From contig OY540812.1 in NCBI GenBank assembly GCA_961205875.1, positions 21,080,001 through 21,144,000 on the forward strand: a stretch of 64,000 nucleotides of DNA, in the 5' to 3' direction. Below, piece after piece: positions 1 to 12,494 of this stretch. The notes under the pieces are model-generated. The model saw only the letters and a list, made by a program, of their open reading frames with translations, did not search any database and had not been told where the DNA came from. The translations under genes and the position numbers were made by a program. Every line of letters starts with the position of its first letter. Position 1 is the first letter of the stretch. This DNA is from Sialis fuliginosa (Eukaryota; Arthropoda; Insecta; Megaloptera; Sialidae).

Positions 1-1672
1 TATCAAAATCGATTCAGTTGTTTTGTTGTCAATTCAGAACAGACGCATAATTTTTTAAACTTATTAAAACGAAATAAAAGATATTTTTATGGTACAGACA
101 GAGCCTATATACAGAATTATTATTACCATTATTGACTTTAATTTTAATATTGAAGTACTTGATAACACAAAGATTAAATTTCTTTTGAATTTACATATGA
201 AGATAAATATTCTAACTCGTACTATCCTCTGAAAAATACCATCTGTAAATGTACACCATGTATTGTAATTTTCGTTCTTCGAGTAACAAATGGCTTTTAA
301 TTTGTTTTCACTGAACGTAAGATAAAATTAAACACTCAGAGAGACCTGAACATGGTAATGTTGCCGTGACACAACTAAACAAGTACAGGGAATGGGGTAA
401 CGAGCAAAGGAGAGATTGAAAAAAAGTCGGTCGCACTTTGGGTAGGGTTGCCAACTACTCAGCAAGAGATTCCAAGAGATTATCCTTAAAAAACGTGCGT
501 TTAATAAATTTCATTTTTTTTTATTTTTGACCTCGTTTTTTATCTATCTGACTACATGTTTTATATACCAATGTCCTATATACGATTTCCAACATGCAGA
601 TTTCAGTAGATTTGATTTAATGACCTATATTGACGAAAAGCAGAGTAAAAAATACGTTCAATATGTTATATCCAGCTTTGTGCCTCATATGAAAAACTAA
701 ACTGATGATTTGTAAATAAAAGGAGATCAAAAAATTCTAAAAACACCAATCAATTCTACACAAAAAATGTCTTAAGAAACGGTAAACAAAAAGTACCTAT
801 CTACTTCGACAAAAAGTTAGTCTTTTAAAAAAATTCGGATTTTTTTTGTGTATCACCCAAGGTATGTGGAATTTTTAAATTATTTTAGGTAGTAATACTT
901 ATCTCTTCCTTACAAATAATCTATCTCATTTAACCAAATCTATTTCTCCCATGCTATCAACGTGAAAATGTGAAACTGTTGTAGTATTAGAAGGAAATTA
1001 CATTTTAATTTATTTGATAATAAATAATAGTATTATTTTATAATAATGTTTATTGATGGTGGTTTGTCATTATAAAATAATTCGTTTTGTGTTATTTGTT
1101 AAAACTTCAATATTAGTTGTGATTGTTGTGAATAACTTTTCTTACACTACACAGTTGAAATATCAACTACATGCGATTCCCAATAGTGTAGTGACTTATT
1201 ATACCCAAAGCCCAAAATCCAAACAAATTATAAGTGCTGGGATTCCCAAGCAAGTTATATATTATAATGAAAATTAAAATTTATTTGACATCTTACAATT
1301 AAATAAGTCAACGAAAAATGACACAAACAAACTTAATCGTAAAAGCCAATTAGATTTTGGAACAATATAAGCAATTTATTTTTTCATCACACATGTTAGT
1401 GAATATCTTCAGGCTTTCCAAAAAACACTACAATATATAAGAAAACAAGATAACCACCAAAACCTCATCAAAACTCAATAAAATGGGTTAGTTAATTTTA
1501 TTCTGGTTTATCAGAATAAAAATCAATCAACTCCTAAAAAGTAAATAAAAACCACCAATGGTCTAAATAAAGAACCTACTGATAATTAATACATTGACAC
1601 CAATGATACCTTACCTTTTACTATTTTACTTTGTGTTTTTCTCAATTCCTTCAAAAAAATGATATTGTTATA
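1..1672. other. AT-rich intergenic DNA, nothing recognised
   Basis: No credible coding frame or paired repeat ends. An isolated TAGGGTTGCCAAC at 443-455 resembles hAT-type termini, but no matching partner with a target duplication was found. Confidence 0.5.
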
Positions 1673-2477
1673 TCCGATATTATAAAGAAATAACTTATTT
1701 GATAGTTAGCATGCACTTTCAAATGGGGTATCAAACCTATTAGCAGTGCCGGATTAAGTCAGTGCAGGGTCTGTAGCAAATGTTATAAAGAGGCCATTGG
1801 AAGTGGCGTCGCTAGGGAGGGAGAGTAACACCCAGGGCGGAAACCGATAGTACCCCCCCCCCCCCCTCCAATAAATGTCAATAGGATTTATTTTTTGTAC
1901 ATTACGCGAGTGTCGACAACAGAAAACATATCAGTGGGCTCTAATTTTTTAAATAAATTGGATGGTTATTACTCCTTAAAGAATTTCAATGACCAAAAAT
2001 AAAGTTAATTGATTAAATTTATTAGATATTTACCTCTTAGTGTGTGTTACCTGGAGCGTTTAATGTGAGCAAATTTAGAAAAATCGATTCAAAAAATCAA
2101 AGATCGATGCTTAAAAAATCGATTTTTTCGATTAAATCGAAATTGGAAGCCCTAAACTTAATTATTAATTATTGTAGATTTGGACACCCCGAATCAATCA
2201 TTGGACGATAGATGGTAAATCCAATAAGATATATTTTCCGAAAAGCCGCGGGGCCCGTAGTATTAGATAGTTATCTTGAAGTTTTATTAAGTGTTTGATA
2301 AGTTTCTCGGACGCGCGGTAAGTCAACACTATCGGTATTAAAATAGTGGTATCATATATGCAAATTATCTTGTACTGTCAGAGTCACTGATCAAGATAGA
2401 TAATAGCACATAATTAATACCCTATTAAAATTGTATATTAGCCAACAAATATTTGTTAGCTTCTTTATAATACCGGA
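1673..2477. mobile_element. CCGGTATTATAAAG-family non-autonomous element, with insertions
   Basis: The left end (TCCGATATTATAAAGAA) and right end (TTCTTTATAATACCGGA) are inverted copies with one mismatch over 17 bases. Subterminal 'gcactttcaaatggggtatc' (about 1710) and the segment 2265-2390 are shared, inverted, with 34611-34906, so both belong to one family. About 500 bases (roughly 1745-2200) are absent from the shorter copy. They include a C14 run (1853-1866), a 'cagtgccggattaagtc' segment resembling a hAT end, and a run of 'atcgatttttt' motifs, and look like later insertions. No clear target duplication was found. Confidence 0.6.
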
Positions 2478-2499
2478 GACATGAACCTTTTTACAATTA

Positions 2500-2684
2500 A
2501 GCCATGGCACTTTACAGAAACGGTCTTCGTCACCGCTTCGACCTTGCAAATCTGTTACATGCGATTCAATACAAGTGGCATGTTTGCTGCGTGGAAACGG
2601 CGCTGCGTTTTGACGCAGCTCACATGTAATAGATTTTCAAGGTTGAAGCGGTGACGGAGACCGTTTCTGTAAAGTACCAAGGCT
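2500..2684. mobile_element. Short MITE with about 58-base terminal inverted repeats
   Basis: The left arm (from 2500, AGCCATGGCACTTTACAG...) pairs with the right arm (to 2684) over nearly 60 bases with only a few mismatches, including CTTTACAGAAACGGTC and CGTCACCGCTTC. The 185-base unit would fold into a hairpin. It is markedly GC-richer than its surroundings. No coding capacity; superfamily not assigned. Confidence 0.7.
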
Positions 2685-3386
2685 TTCGTATTTGTCGTTG
2701 ATAGTATTATCAGCTACGAGATTTTTAACGTTTATCGCAGCAAAGAGGAAGGGGCGTATGAAATGACTTTTACAAAACATCTACTGACATTTTTTTTAAG
2801 TTAATTAATTTAAACCAAAATACGGTCGTCAAGTTCTACTGATTAAGATATACGTTTTTATACCCTACACTTTTACACTGTGGTGCCTTACCTCCCTCCA
2901 ATCAAAATAATGTTTTGTTTTATATAACTTACAAAAGTACATTAATATGTGTATCTCCAATACCTATATATTCATTATTGCCGAACTGTTTGTTTAATTG
3001 ACAAATACTTATACATACATATTTGAACATAGAATGGAATTTCTTTGATTGTTACATACACACTGTTGGCAACCCTGCTCCTGAGGGTTTCCCGTAAATG
3101 CCCGAACAGTTCTTTAAGACGTGACATCTCTTTAGAGACGTTCCTTTGCCGTGAGACACTTTAGAGAGCGTGCTAAAGCCTGGGGCACGTTAAAAATAAA
3201 TATATCTGTCATATAGTGTCCTCGTGCTTCAAACGCTTTATAATATATAGTAGTGAATCGACAAAAAGTGGAAAAACTTTTGTGCCCTCTTGTTGTTTAT
3301 AGACTCTATTACAATTAAATAACTAAACAATACAATTATCAGAACCCAAATCACAATCATAATCTCAAGTCAAATAAATATAAAAC
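2685..3386. other. Intergenic stretch, nothing recognised
   Basis: Bases 3060-3200 are somewhat GC-richer and hold GTTGGCAACCCT (3065-3076), a motif also seen near 58885 and commonly found at transposon ends. No frame or paired repeat was found. Confidence 0.4.
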
Positions 3387-4040
3387 TCTATATATAAAAA
3401 TTGATGTTTGTTTGTATGAGACTTATAGACTCGGGAATTACTGAACCGATTTCAATGCGGTTTTCACCAATAGTTAGATCATTTTTCTGTGCAGTATCGT
3501 GGCTATTGATATTTTATGCAAATCTAAGATTTAACATCAAAAGACTAAAAAACACTTTATCAAGTCGTGTTTTGTTCCATGATGTCAGAGCATACAACTG
3601 TCATTTATACAAAAACACAATACTTACTACACAATAAAGAATTCTATAATTTACGGTTTCAGTATTTTATTAATTTAGGTCACTGTGATCACATCTCTTT
3701 CAAATATTTTAACATCTTAAACATTTTGCTTCCAAGAAAGGTAAAATATCAAAATTAATTATTATGATTGTTGCTAACCTATTTCTTTATTTATTTTTGA
3801 TTTTCATACAAATTCCAAGACGAGACCTGGTGTTTCCTAGGAGTTTGAAAATATAATTTTACACGATTTTCTCAATAACTACTGAACGGATTTTATTCCG
3901 GTTTTTACTAATAATGGATAGGTTAAGTTTAGGTTTATATTTTTTATGTATTTTGTGTAAATTTCAAGTCGGAAAAAAAAGTTGTGGGCATGTTGGGTGG
4001 GTATCTCCATATAACACATACAAAAATGCGCTGTCTAAAA
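3387..4040 (+). mobile_element. Helitron-like 5' end fragments, two related segments
   Basis: 3387 begins TCTATATATAAAAATTGATG, the form of Helitron 5' ends in many insects, and runs on through 'tactgaaccgatttcaatgcgg' to about 3540. A diverged relative with 'tactgaacggattttattccgg' lies at about 3850-4010. No 3' hairpin plus CTAG was found nearby, so these are truncated fragments. Confidence 0.45.
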
Positions 4041-4090
4041 AGTTAACAACCAGCAGACATTCAACGTCATGAAGAAGAAATCATCTAACT

Positions 4091-4309
4091 CAGAGGTTCT
4101 GAAACATATGTGGTCATGGGACCCCCTTTTGAACAATTATTTTTCAGGGACCCCCTCCTCTGATAGAAAAACAAAGAAACTCATTAGATACTAATTAATC
4201 ACTGGTAAATAGAAATGTAAAAATACTTTAATTTATACCAAACAAACGGACCCCCGACAAAAGTTCAGCGGACCCTCGGGGATTCGCGGACATAGTTTAA
4301 GAACAATTG
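4091..4309. mobile_element. hAT-type MITE
   Basis: 219 bases. Left end CAGAGGTTCTGAAAC and right end GTTTAAGAACAATTG are imperfect inverted repeats. Flanks ATCTAACT (4083-4090) and ATCTAAGG (4310-4317) match at 6 of 8 positions, fitting a decayed 8-bp target duplication. The interior has the GGGACCCCC...GGACCCTCGGGG pattern often found in such elements. No coding capacity. Confidence 0.65.
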
Positions 4310-4317
4310 ATCTAAGG

Positions 4318-5162
4318 TACAGTTTATACAACAAATAATACTAAAATGGACAAATATAAATCAGATTATTTAATGTAAAACATAGAACCTCAAACTTTGG
4401 ATCGTAAAAAGATTTAACTGTTAATGAAATACGTACCATTAAATCGTCAACGTCCTATGAAAAGTCACTAATTATTGATTTTGCGTTCTTATTGCGTAGA
4501 TTTTTCTATATTGTATGTTATTTTCTAAAACTTAATTGTAATATATATTTAGATTTTATGTAGGTATCAATTTTGTTTTTTAAATGTAAAATACGTAAAT
4601 CTTAATTTTCGAACTACAGTAAGTAACTTTTCATTAAAAGACGACAAAATGGTATTATTTAAACAATATTTATCGAGAGCAGATTGAGTTATCAGATGAA
4701 AGGACACTTTACACCATTTAAAGTATTGGCCTATTATAAAAGTGATATTTAATATGTGTTTTTAATGGTAACTTCATTATCACCATAGGGAAGAGAAGTT
4801 TCGGCCATTTTTTAACCCATATCACTTTTTATAAATGGCTATGCTACCATTCTGAATGTCCTATTAAATCTTGTAAAGGATCTTTTCAACCAATATTTAA
4901 TTCCACTCTCAAGATACACGGGGTAGGGTGGCATTTTGTCAACAGCATTTTGGATTCTAAATAAAATTGTATTTCTTACTTGTTATGTTAGTTATCGTAA
5001 ATAAAGTTTTACAAGCACTGAGGTGGAGAACATACAATAGGTACTCATTATATAATATGCAATATAAAACATTAAAAAATAATATATATAAATTATAGGT
5101 ATTATATAAAAATATAATATGTAACCTGTACAGTTATATACACTATATATATGTATCTGTAT
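4318..5162. other. Intergenic AT-rich DNA, nothing recognised
   Basis: No coding frame, paired ends or array were seen in this stretch. Confidence 0.4.
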
Positions 5163-5625
5163 ACGAGTAATAGCAGTTACCCGCAACTTCGTTCGTGTCA
5201 TACATATAATAAGGTGTATATCATAGACATAGAGCATGAATCGTGCATCTGACTCAAAAACAGTCGTGTCAAAAGAAAGAGATAAAAGATATATATCCCA
5301 ACGCTACATCACTCTCACTGTTTTGAAGAAATGTCACACTATCGTCGAATTTAGGTTAGGTAGAAGCTATCAACCGTGAAGAAAATACAGATTTCTGTTG
5401 TGATAGTCGATAAAACAGGTCGCACGAATAAATTTCACACACACATTTTTTTCTAATAAATTTTTCGAAATACAATTTTACCCTTATGTTCTTCCTCAGA
5501 ATGCAATTTATCTCCCGGCCAAATTTCATTAAGATTGATTTAACGGTTGAACCATGAGAATGCAACAAACAGACAGACACACTTTCGCATTTATAATATT
5601 AGTATGTATGTATGTGCATGTACGC
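5163..5625 (+). mobile_element. Non-LTR/SINE-like retroelement fragment with (ATGT)n tail
   Basis: Starts with 'agcagttacccgcaacttcg' and ends with 'aacagacagacacactttcg' followed by 'cataatattagt' and an ATGT-rich tail, a layout typical of insect RTE-related 3' ends. Segment 5350-5395 (ttaggttaggtagaagc...acagatttct) matches 45459-45520. No reverse transcriptase frame is present. Confidence 0.5.
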
Positions 5626-5997
5626 ATATACAATAATATACATACATATACATATACTATACACTACGCAGAAAATTATATAATTAAATGTTTTTTTAAT
5701 TAAAAATAACGAGGAAAATTCTGAAAATTTTGGTTATATAAAAAGTATTACAATGTTTTTCAGTATACATGTGATAAATGTCACATTGTCAACCCTCAGT
5801 TGGAGTCGAATGGGGAGAGCAGTAAAAAAATTTTTAGATCAATAATATAATAAACTCTTAATAAAAATGGTGAAACAATCAAAAATAGTTAGATCAATAA
5901 TAGTTTGTTATTGATTTTTTATTTGAAAAAACAAACGATGTTTCAAAGTTTTAATTCCCAGTTTTTTATTAAATTTTACAAAATTGATTGATTAATG

Positions 5998-6200
5998 TCC
6001 GGTATTATAAAGAATTTGTTCCCGAGCAAAAGCTTATTATCTTTTGGCTAATAATACTGCTAGGTATTAAATATAAATGACAGCACACTCACAGATGTAG
6101 CAAATGAAATAGTATATATATGAATGATCTTGACATATGCGTGTTAAGTAGAAATCAGCAATTAAAAATAAATGCTGCCAAGTGTACCCCATAAAATGTA
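5998..6200 (+). mobile_element. CCGGTATTATAAAG-family element, partial copy
   Basis: Begins TCCGGTATTATAAAGAATTT. Its body (ggtattaaatataaatgaca... aagtagaaatcagc...gctgccaagtgta) matches 44095-44276 in inverted orientation over about 180 bases. The right end could not be delimited. Confidence 0.6.
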
Positions 6201-7120
6201 TAGCATTTACATTACTATACATAGTAATGTAAAATCCCGAGCAGAGTACCTATAAGGTAAAGAGGGATCAAAGTTATAAATTCAAAATTATGCATGTCAT
6301 TATTGTATTCTAGTTCTAATTCTTTGCTTTACAATTAAAAGCTTATATTAAATAAGAGCCAATGTAAATATATTCTGCTAGTATTTTACTATAACTAAAA
6401 TCATGTACTGAATATAATGGGTACATAAAATATATAATTTTCAGAAACATTCCCCAATTTTCAGATTGATAACATTGTACCAACAACTTTACATAAATTA
6501 AATAAGAAGTCAATATATCATTTGTTATAATGTGTATATTTATAAGAACGCTGAACGCAGTGTAATGCGAAATCGTGATAAATATGGTAATTTTCAAAAC
6601 TAGAACAGTTAATCATTATATGACCATGGTAATCTACTTCTAAAAATATTTCAGAAAATATGTACCTACCTACATAAAAATTATGAAGGTAATTTTTTTT
6701 TTAATATGTAATAATTATTCTGTAAATTTAATTATTTTTAAATATACCTATGTACAATTGCATTTGTATTTTCTTTTGTTTCCATTCTTTAAAATAATGA
6801 ATTTCAGAACCACAATTTGTTTATGTTATAATAGGTATGTATTTAATGAAAAAAATCGTTTAATCCTTCAAATACTTTTATGACAAAACTTTCTCACTAT
6901 GGAAAGGCTGTAAAATTGAGTAGTAGAGATTAGAGGGATGATGTTATCGTCCAGAAACTAAATTCAGTACATGAAATTACTAAAAATTTGAGACACTTCG
7001 TGTAATGAGTCGTTGAGCGTAGACCATTACACTATCTGTCCGCAATTCGCGAAATGTTCAACATTTCATGGCATTCTATTGTAAAACACAACAGTGCGCA
7101 TGCGCAATTGAAATAAAACA
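6201..7120. other. Intergenic DNA, nothing recognised
   Basis: AT-rich with only chance-length open frames. A tccactatgcgcatgcgc-type GC patch sits at about 7090-7110. Confidence 0.35.
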
Positions 7121-7240
7121 TTTGCCAAGTAAATGCACAGTGCTTCCTCGTACTAAATTCACCAAAGGTAGTTTATTATTGAACAATTTAAATAGAAACC
7201 GATTAAGTGTTCAGATGAATTGCCTGACATTGGTTAACCA
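7121..7240 (+). repeat. Interspersed repeat, 'GCCAAGTAAATGCACAGTGC' family
   Basis: About 120 bases shared with 34172-34260 (same strand) and 33537-33637 (inverted). Shared landmarks are 'gtgcttcctcgt', 'aaattcaccaaagg' and 'aaaccgat'. Another short relative lies at about 58708-58730. Class unknown. Confidence 0.6.
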
Positions 7241-8599
7241 TTTAATTTTTATACAATTTTACTAAACAATATTTGTTTGAAATTTTTCTTAAAACGCACC
7301 TGATTATTTTTTCGTATATTTTTAATTTTTTGACATTAATTGATTTAATAACATTTAAAACATCAAAGTGACATTTAATATAATATCAAAGTAAAGATCA
7401 ATTAAAAAAAACAAATGACAATTTTTTAAAGCAAATTGAGATAAATCTTTGTAAGGGAATATTTTACAATCGTCAGTGAGTAAGAGGTCTAAAAGTCGTC
7501 ATAATGCTTTGTTTTTAATTATCTTGTTAATTAACAGAATGAATGTATTAATGATAGCAATATTATTACCATTTCTGACGAAGCATCAATATAAATTTTC
7601 AATATGTAATCATATTCCGGATTTGTATAGATATGGATATCACGTGTAATTAATTTATTAATTGTACTATGTATACATAATATAACAAACAGTTATTATT
7701 AATTTATTTGTATGAAATTACATTATTATATTCAAATTCGAATAATAACTAAAATTAAATTTATAGTACATTTTTAATTATAAAACAATTAGTATATTTC
7801 AGTTTTAATATGCACATTAATGTTAAAACGTAAAAACGACAAAATTATTTTATTATATAATCCGAAACTGTTCTGTTTTCTATTTAATTATAATTGTGTT
7901 TAAAACCAATTATAAAATAATTCACGAGAAATTTTATCACATAAATTATATAGAGTGTAGACACATGCACATATTTCTTCCATGTTAATTTTAAAAAAAC
8001 TCATATACGCGCTCTTATAAATTTTATATAAAGACCATTAGGCAAATTTCATTATTAAAGTTATTTAACAGTTGAGAAAAAACAATATCAACAGACTACA
8101 TTATTTAACGACATTTTTTTTCGAAAAGTATACCTTATCAATAATATAATAGGGACTAAAATGTTACTTGGAAAATCTAAATGAAGTAGACTTCGAGAAA
8201 GATACACTGTCAAGAGGAAAACACATTTTATTGGTCATGTACCAAATCCGTTTGTGCTAGTTTTGCAATGTAATACCTATACATAAAAATAATATAACTT
8301 CTCACTTGTTTATTAATAATTTAACCTAAAAAGCCGATTAACATCGTTTTATTGATAAATTAGTATTATAATCATTTGTTATCGTTAATTTTTAAGTTAA
8401 AAAAATAAAAAGTATTAGACTACACGTTGTGACGATATTGGTTTAAATTCAGACGAGATAAGACCGAGACGATATCATCCTAATTTATAAGTCTTGCTAA
8501 GAGTCTCAGTTTTAATAGATTACCAATAATTAGTTTAAAAACTATTTTTATTAATTTTTAAAATAAATCTATTTCTTTATTATATAAGAAAAGAATAGA
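7241..8599. other. Very AT-rich intergenic DNA, nothing recognised
   Basis: Long A/T runs and short open frames only; no paired repeat ends seen. Confidence 0.4.
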
Positions 8600-9079
8600 A
8601 TACGGTACAAATAATTGTTGATATTTTATTACTGCCATTACTGAATCATAATAGCGTTATTTGGTGATAATTGGCCAATAGGTGCCAAAATGGTGGACAT
8701 TTAAACTAATTGTTAATGTCATCTAATTATTAATTATTCTATTATCAAAACATCTGCTTTACATTGCTTCAAATTTTACGATTCTTCGTTTTATAACTTT
8801 TATGTCGTAGTACTTATCATTTTGTAATCATAAGCTAATGTATATCACTGGGTATCAATTACTGGTTTTACTTTATCCATTACTGGAGAAAAAACATAAA
8901 TAAAATAAAAGGCTATAATTTGAAAAATAAACTATATTTACGGATTAAATTGATTTAATAAAGAGGTACTTGTTTTATTAGTAACATGATCTCATGAAAA
9001 TTACAAAAAAAGCCCATCGATCCCAAAAAATAGTATCCCTTGCTCTTAAAGAATCCAAGACTGGTGCCAGTACCTTATA
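8600..9079. mobile_element. TAAGGTACTGGCACC-family DNA element, left end decayed
   Basis: The right end, CCAAGACTGGTGCCAGTACC followed by TTATA, matches the ends of 22959-23381 and 49170-49647. The body shares 'tttatccattactggag', 'aaaaggctataatt' and 'cttgttttattagtaacatg' with 22959-23381. The left end is degenerate, so the start is approximate. Confidence 0.6.
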
Positions 9080-9278
9080 TATTTATATAATACATGGGGA
9101 TATAAATAGTCAAGTGAACAGATAATACAAGATATGTACCTACTCATATTTGTTTATAATATTTATAAAATCATTAAGGGTGTAAGGAATAATATAACAA
9201 AATATAAATAAAAATAAAATTTACTAAGATGTCTTTTAATTTTCTTCTGAATTTTATTAATTTTGTTTTCGTTTCCAG

Positions 9279-9429
9279 ATGTGTGAGAATACACTTCCGG
9301 TCTCGGTCACATAAATGAGACAAGATGGCTTCAATTTAGACTAAACGAGATCGTGACGAAACTACACTTACCTAACTATCGCCACGTCTCGTGTGCAGTA
9401 CTGTGCAGCCCTTGAAAATTTCAAGACAG
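9279..9429 (+). other. Candidate non-coding (5' UTR or lncRNA) exon
   Basis: 151 bases framed by an excellent acceptor (tttgttttcgtttccag, ending 9278) and an excellent donor (AAGACAG|gtaagt, 9430). It is clearly GC-richer than its flanks. All three forward frames contain stops, so it cannot be an internal coding exon. Two short upstream-type ATG frames occur (ATGTGTGAG..., ATGAGACAA...). It may be a 5' untranslated exon of a gene lying to the right or a lncRNA exon. No linked coding exon was found within the window. Confidence 0.4.
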
Positions 9430-11360
9430 GTAAGTTAAAGTTCATTTTTATCAATCTCCTTAACAACTGATTAATTAACTGTAGTTATTATTGGTTAAAA
9501 TAGTTTTTTATTTAATCACAAAGGTGCAATGAAATAAAGAACTCTAAATAAAAAAATCTAATGTCGTGTTTAGACCAAAATGACAAAATAGCAACACGGT
9601 ACTTTTAAAATACTTCGTGTATAATATAAGTTTTTAGTTTTATTTTTAAATTTAAACATTTAATATATTTTTTATTCTACCATAAACTTATCTTTAAAAA
9701 TGTCGTACGTCTCTCTCTGAATGGCCTTAATCGGCATAGCAACTAAACCCCTAATATTTCATAATGTCGACATTTTAATCATATCATTACACTTGGCGTA
9801 ACTTTATTTCTAATCGTAATTTTCACCCAACGCTTCGACACGACAAAAAAACAACCCGCCACAGCGATAATATTATGATAGCTCTCATTGTCAGATACGT
9901 AACGCTGCTATAAATCTATTGACAGTGTCTACTAATACATATTAGATTTCAATATAAAAAATTGTATGCAAACAATTTTTATCTGCGCATTTTTTTATTG
10001 ATAACATTATCGTTCTGAACCGAATAAGTTGTTACTCCACTTTCTGATTAGTGAAAAGTTTTTTATATCACATATAATATTTAACATTCATTTTCTGGTA
10101 ACTTTAGTACAAAAATCATTTACATATATCGCGGTCAACAAGTATATATGTTAATTGTATTCAGAGATTTTAAAACTATACTTATACTATACTTATACTA
10201 AAACTAAACTTCCAAACATACTCTCTCACCTTGTAATGAGATTTTTCATATAGTAATAGTATGTTAAATAACAGGCATTTAAGAGCGGATCCAATTTTAC
10301 ATTTTAGGGAGGTAAGAGTTTTACATTTTTTATCGAGGAAGAGTAGGTGAGATTTTTTTTTAATATTTATTGTTTTATTATCTCTAACAAAAAAATTTCT
10401 CCGAGAGAGACATTATTTCCATTCTTTTTTTTTCAATAATTCCATTTCTTTTTCTACACTTTTTGGTACCGCAAATGTGTCAAATGTTAATGCACTAAAA
10501 CAGACGGAAATTTTAAAATCTTGAATATGAAAAACAAGGATACCACAAATAATCATATTTTATATGAGAATGCTTACATTTAAAAGGTTTGAGAACCACA
10601 ACTAAATCCTATGGGGAAAGATTAATTCATCCTAATTATTTTTCCTTTCATGTTTGTCCTTACAGGCACTATTTAGTGATTTTAAGTGACAACTGGTGTT
10701 GTATGCTTTAAAGTTTATTTTCTAATGAACAAGATAGTATTATAATTATTATATTAATTAATTAATTTCATTATTAGTCAGAGCAACTACTTCTGATAAA
10801 AAAATGTGTGTGTGCACTTATGCGCTCGCATTAGAAGTTATACTTCTTTGGAGTTATTGAAAAACAACTACGAAAAATTAACCTCAAATATTTTAAATCA
10901 CTTTTCAAAATTTCATTACACAAGTATTTATTTAATTTATTTTAAATATATTTTATGAATAAAATATTCCTTTCAAATATTAAAATCTTAGTTTCGGAAA
11001 AAAAAACAAGAAAATGTTATTTTTTCTAAACTAATATTTCTAATAATAACAAAACAAGTTAATAATCACTTCAAAAACCATTAAACATAAATATAATATA
11101 ACATAACAAATATAATATAACAAAATGTACTGCTATAATGTAAACGTAACACGAATAGTAATTCGTGTAAATGTGCAAGGCATACACGCCACCAAAAATA
11201 TAAAGCACATCGAGCGAATTTTACAGAGACAAGCATACAGTAGTGTAAGCCACTGAAAGAGTGAGAGCATTATGTATTAGCAAAGACAGTTTTATCTTCC
11301 TCGTTCAGCTTCCCGAGTTTACCCGAAGTGCGTCATATTACCGAAGTGTCACATCCGAAC
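9430..11360. other. Intergenic AT-rich DNA, nothing recognised
   Basis: Includes many A/T homopolymer runs and a small GC-richer patch at 11210-11350. No paired repeat ends or credible coding sequence. Confidence 0.4.
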
Positions 11361-11368
11361 ATCATGAC

Positions 11369-12311
11369 TAGGGTTTGCAATCCCGGAATGCGAAATCCTG
11401 CTCGTTTTGGAAATATGCGGATCCCGCAAAGAAAGTGCGGGATCCGCGCGGAATTTTTTTAACATTAAATTTGTAGGTCGCGTGCGTTTTGAATACTTGT
11501 AAAGCGTAAATATGGATAGAAAAAGGTAACAATTTTGAAAAAAAAATTAAGGCTGAGATGACTGAATATGAAACTAGTGGAATTTTTACATATCTCTTGT
11601 TCACGATTAGTTAAGTGGTTACACACCTCTAAAATTAAAAAAAAAAACATTCGAAAAATGTGACCGCGCAATCGATTAAAACATGCCAGTATTCGCGCGA
11701 CTCAGGCGACGAAAGAACAGTCCGCAGATTACAAAAAAAAAAAAACATAAAAAATACAAAATACAAAAATTTAGGAGAAGAATGACAGATTAAATGAAAG
11801 TTAACCATACAAAAATTTAATACACAAAATTCGTGTTTTCTCACAACTATATTTTTCTATACGATCTACACGATATTTTTTTAACAGTATTGTCTCTAAA
11901 ATACAACCGTAAATAATGATATTTAGTGGTTTAGTTTTACGTGACATACTGTATATACCGGCGTGGCGTAAAAGATGACCTACGTATAAAACAAGGGCTA
12001 ATTTATACGCAACCAAGGAGTTAAAAAAAATTGAAATGGATAATCTAACAAAAAGACAAAAGTAGTACCTAACAGATTAGACAACCTCCTATTTACAGGT
12101 GTACTTTATGGATTTTACATCGGTCTATACGGTACGTGTTACGTTTACGTATCATATGTTACCGCTATGGAGCTATTTTTTATGAGTTGATTGTCATGTT
12201 AACTAAGCATGAATAATAAAAATTTTGAAAAATGTGCGAGATCCCGCGGGATTGGCGGATTTCCCGCAAAATTCCGGCGGGAAAAAAATGTCTGCGGGAT
12301 TGCAAACCCTA
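11369..12311. mobile_element. hAT element, non-autonomous, perfect 8-bp target duplication
   Basis: 943 bases. The left end TAGGGTTTGCAATCCCG and the right end CGGGATTGCAAACCCTA are perfect inverted repeats. Identical ATCATGAC duplications flank it at 11361-11368 and 12312-12319. The CG-rich subterminal regions carry repeated 'gcgggat'/'atcccgc' motifs, a typical place for transposase binding. The interior 11611-11880 is related to the piggyBac-like MITE at 35805-36322, including TTAA followed by GTGGTTACACACCTC, suggesting a nested insertion. No transposase frame. Confidence 0.88.
11611..12024. mobile_element. Diverged piggyBac-like MITE nested in the hAT element
   Basis: Starts TTAAGTGGTTACACACCTC and shares 'gcgacgaaagaa', 'cagattacaa', 'aggagaagaa', 'cagattaaatgaaagttaac' and 'tctacacgata' in the same order with 35805-36322. 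The right end is decayed; a TTAA at 12021-12024 is the best guess for its limit. Confidence 0.5.
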
Positions 12312-12494
12312 ATCATGACGAGTCAATGCTTTTCTATGCCCAACAAAAATGTGTTGCGGTGCGCCTAATGAAGTATGATATAACTTAAAATATATACATA
12401 TATGTATTACTCATATTCCTGAAAATTTACCACCTTTCTGTATATAATGTATTCTGGTACATTTACACCACGTCACCCATATACATATATACTA

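Noticed and set aside
443-3076. TAGGGTTGCCAAC at 443 and GTTGGCAACCCT at 3065 as the two ends of a 2.6-kb hAT element.
   Set aside because: The flanking 8-mers do not match and other complete elements lie between; the motif is short and recurs (58885), so the pairing is probably accidental.
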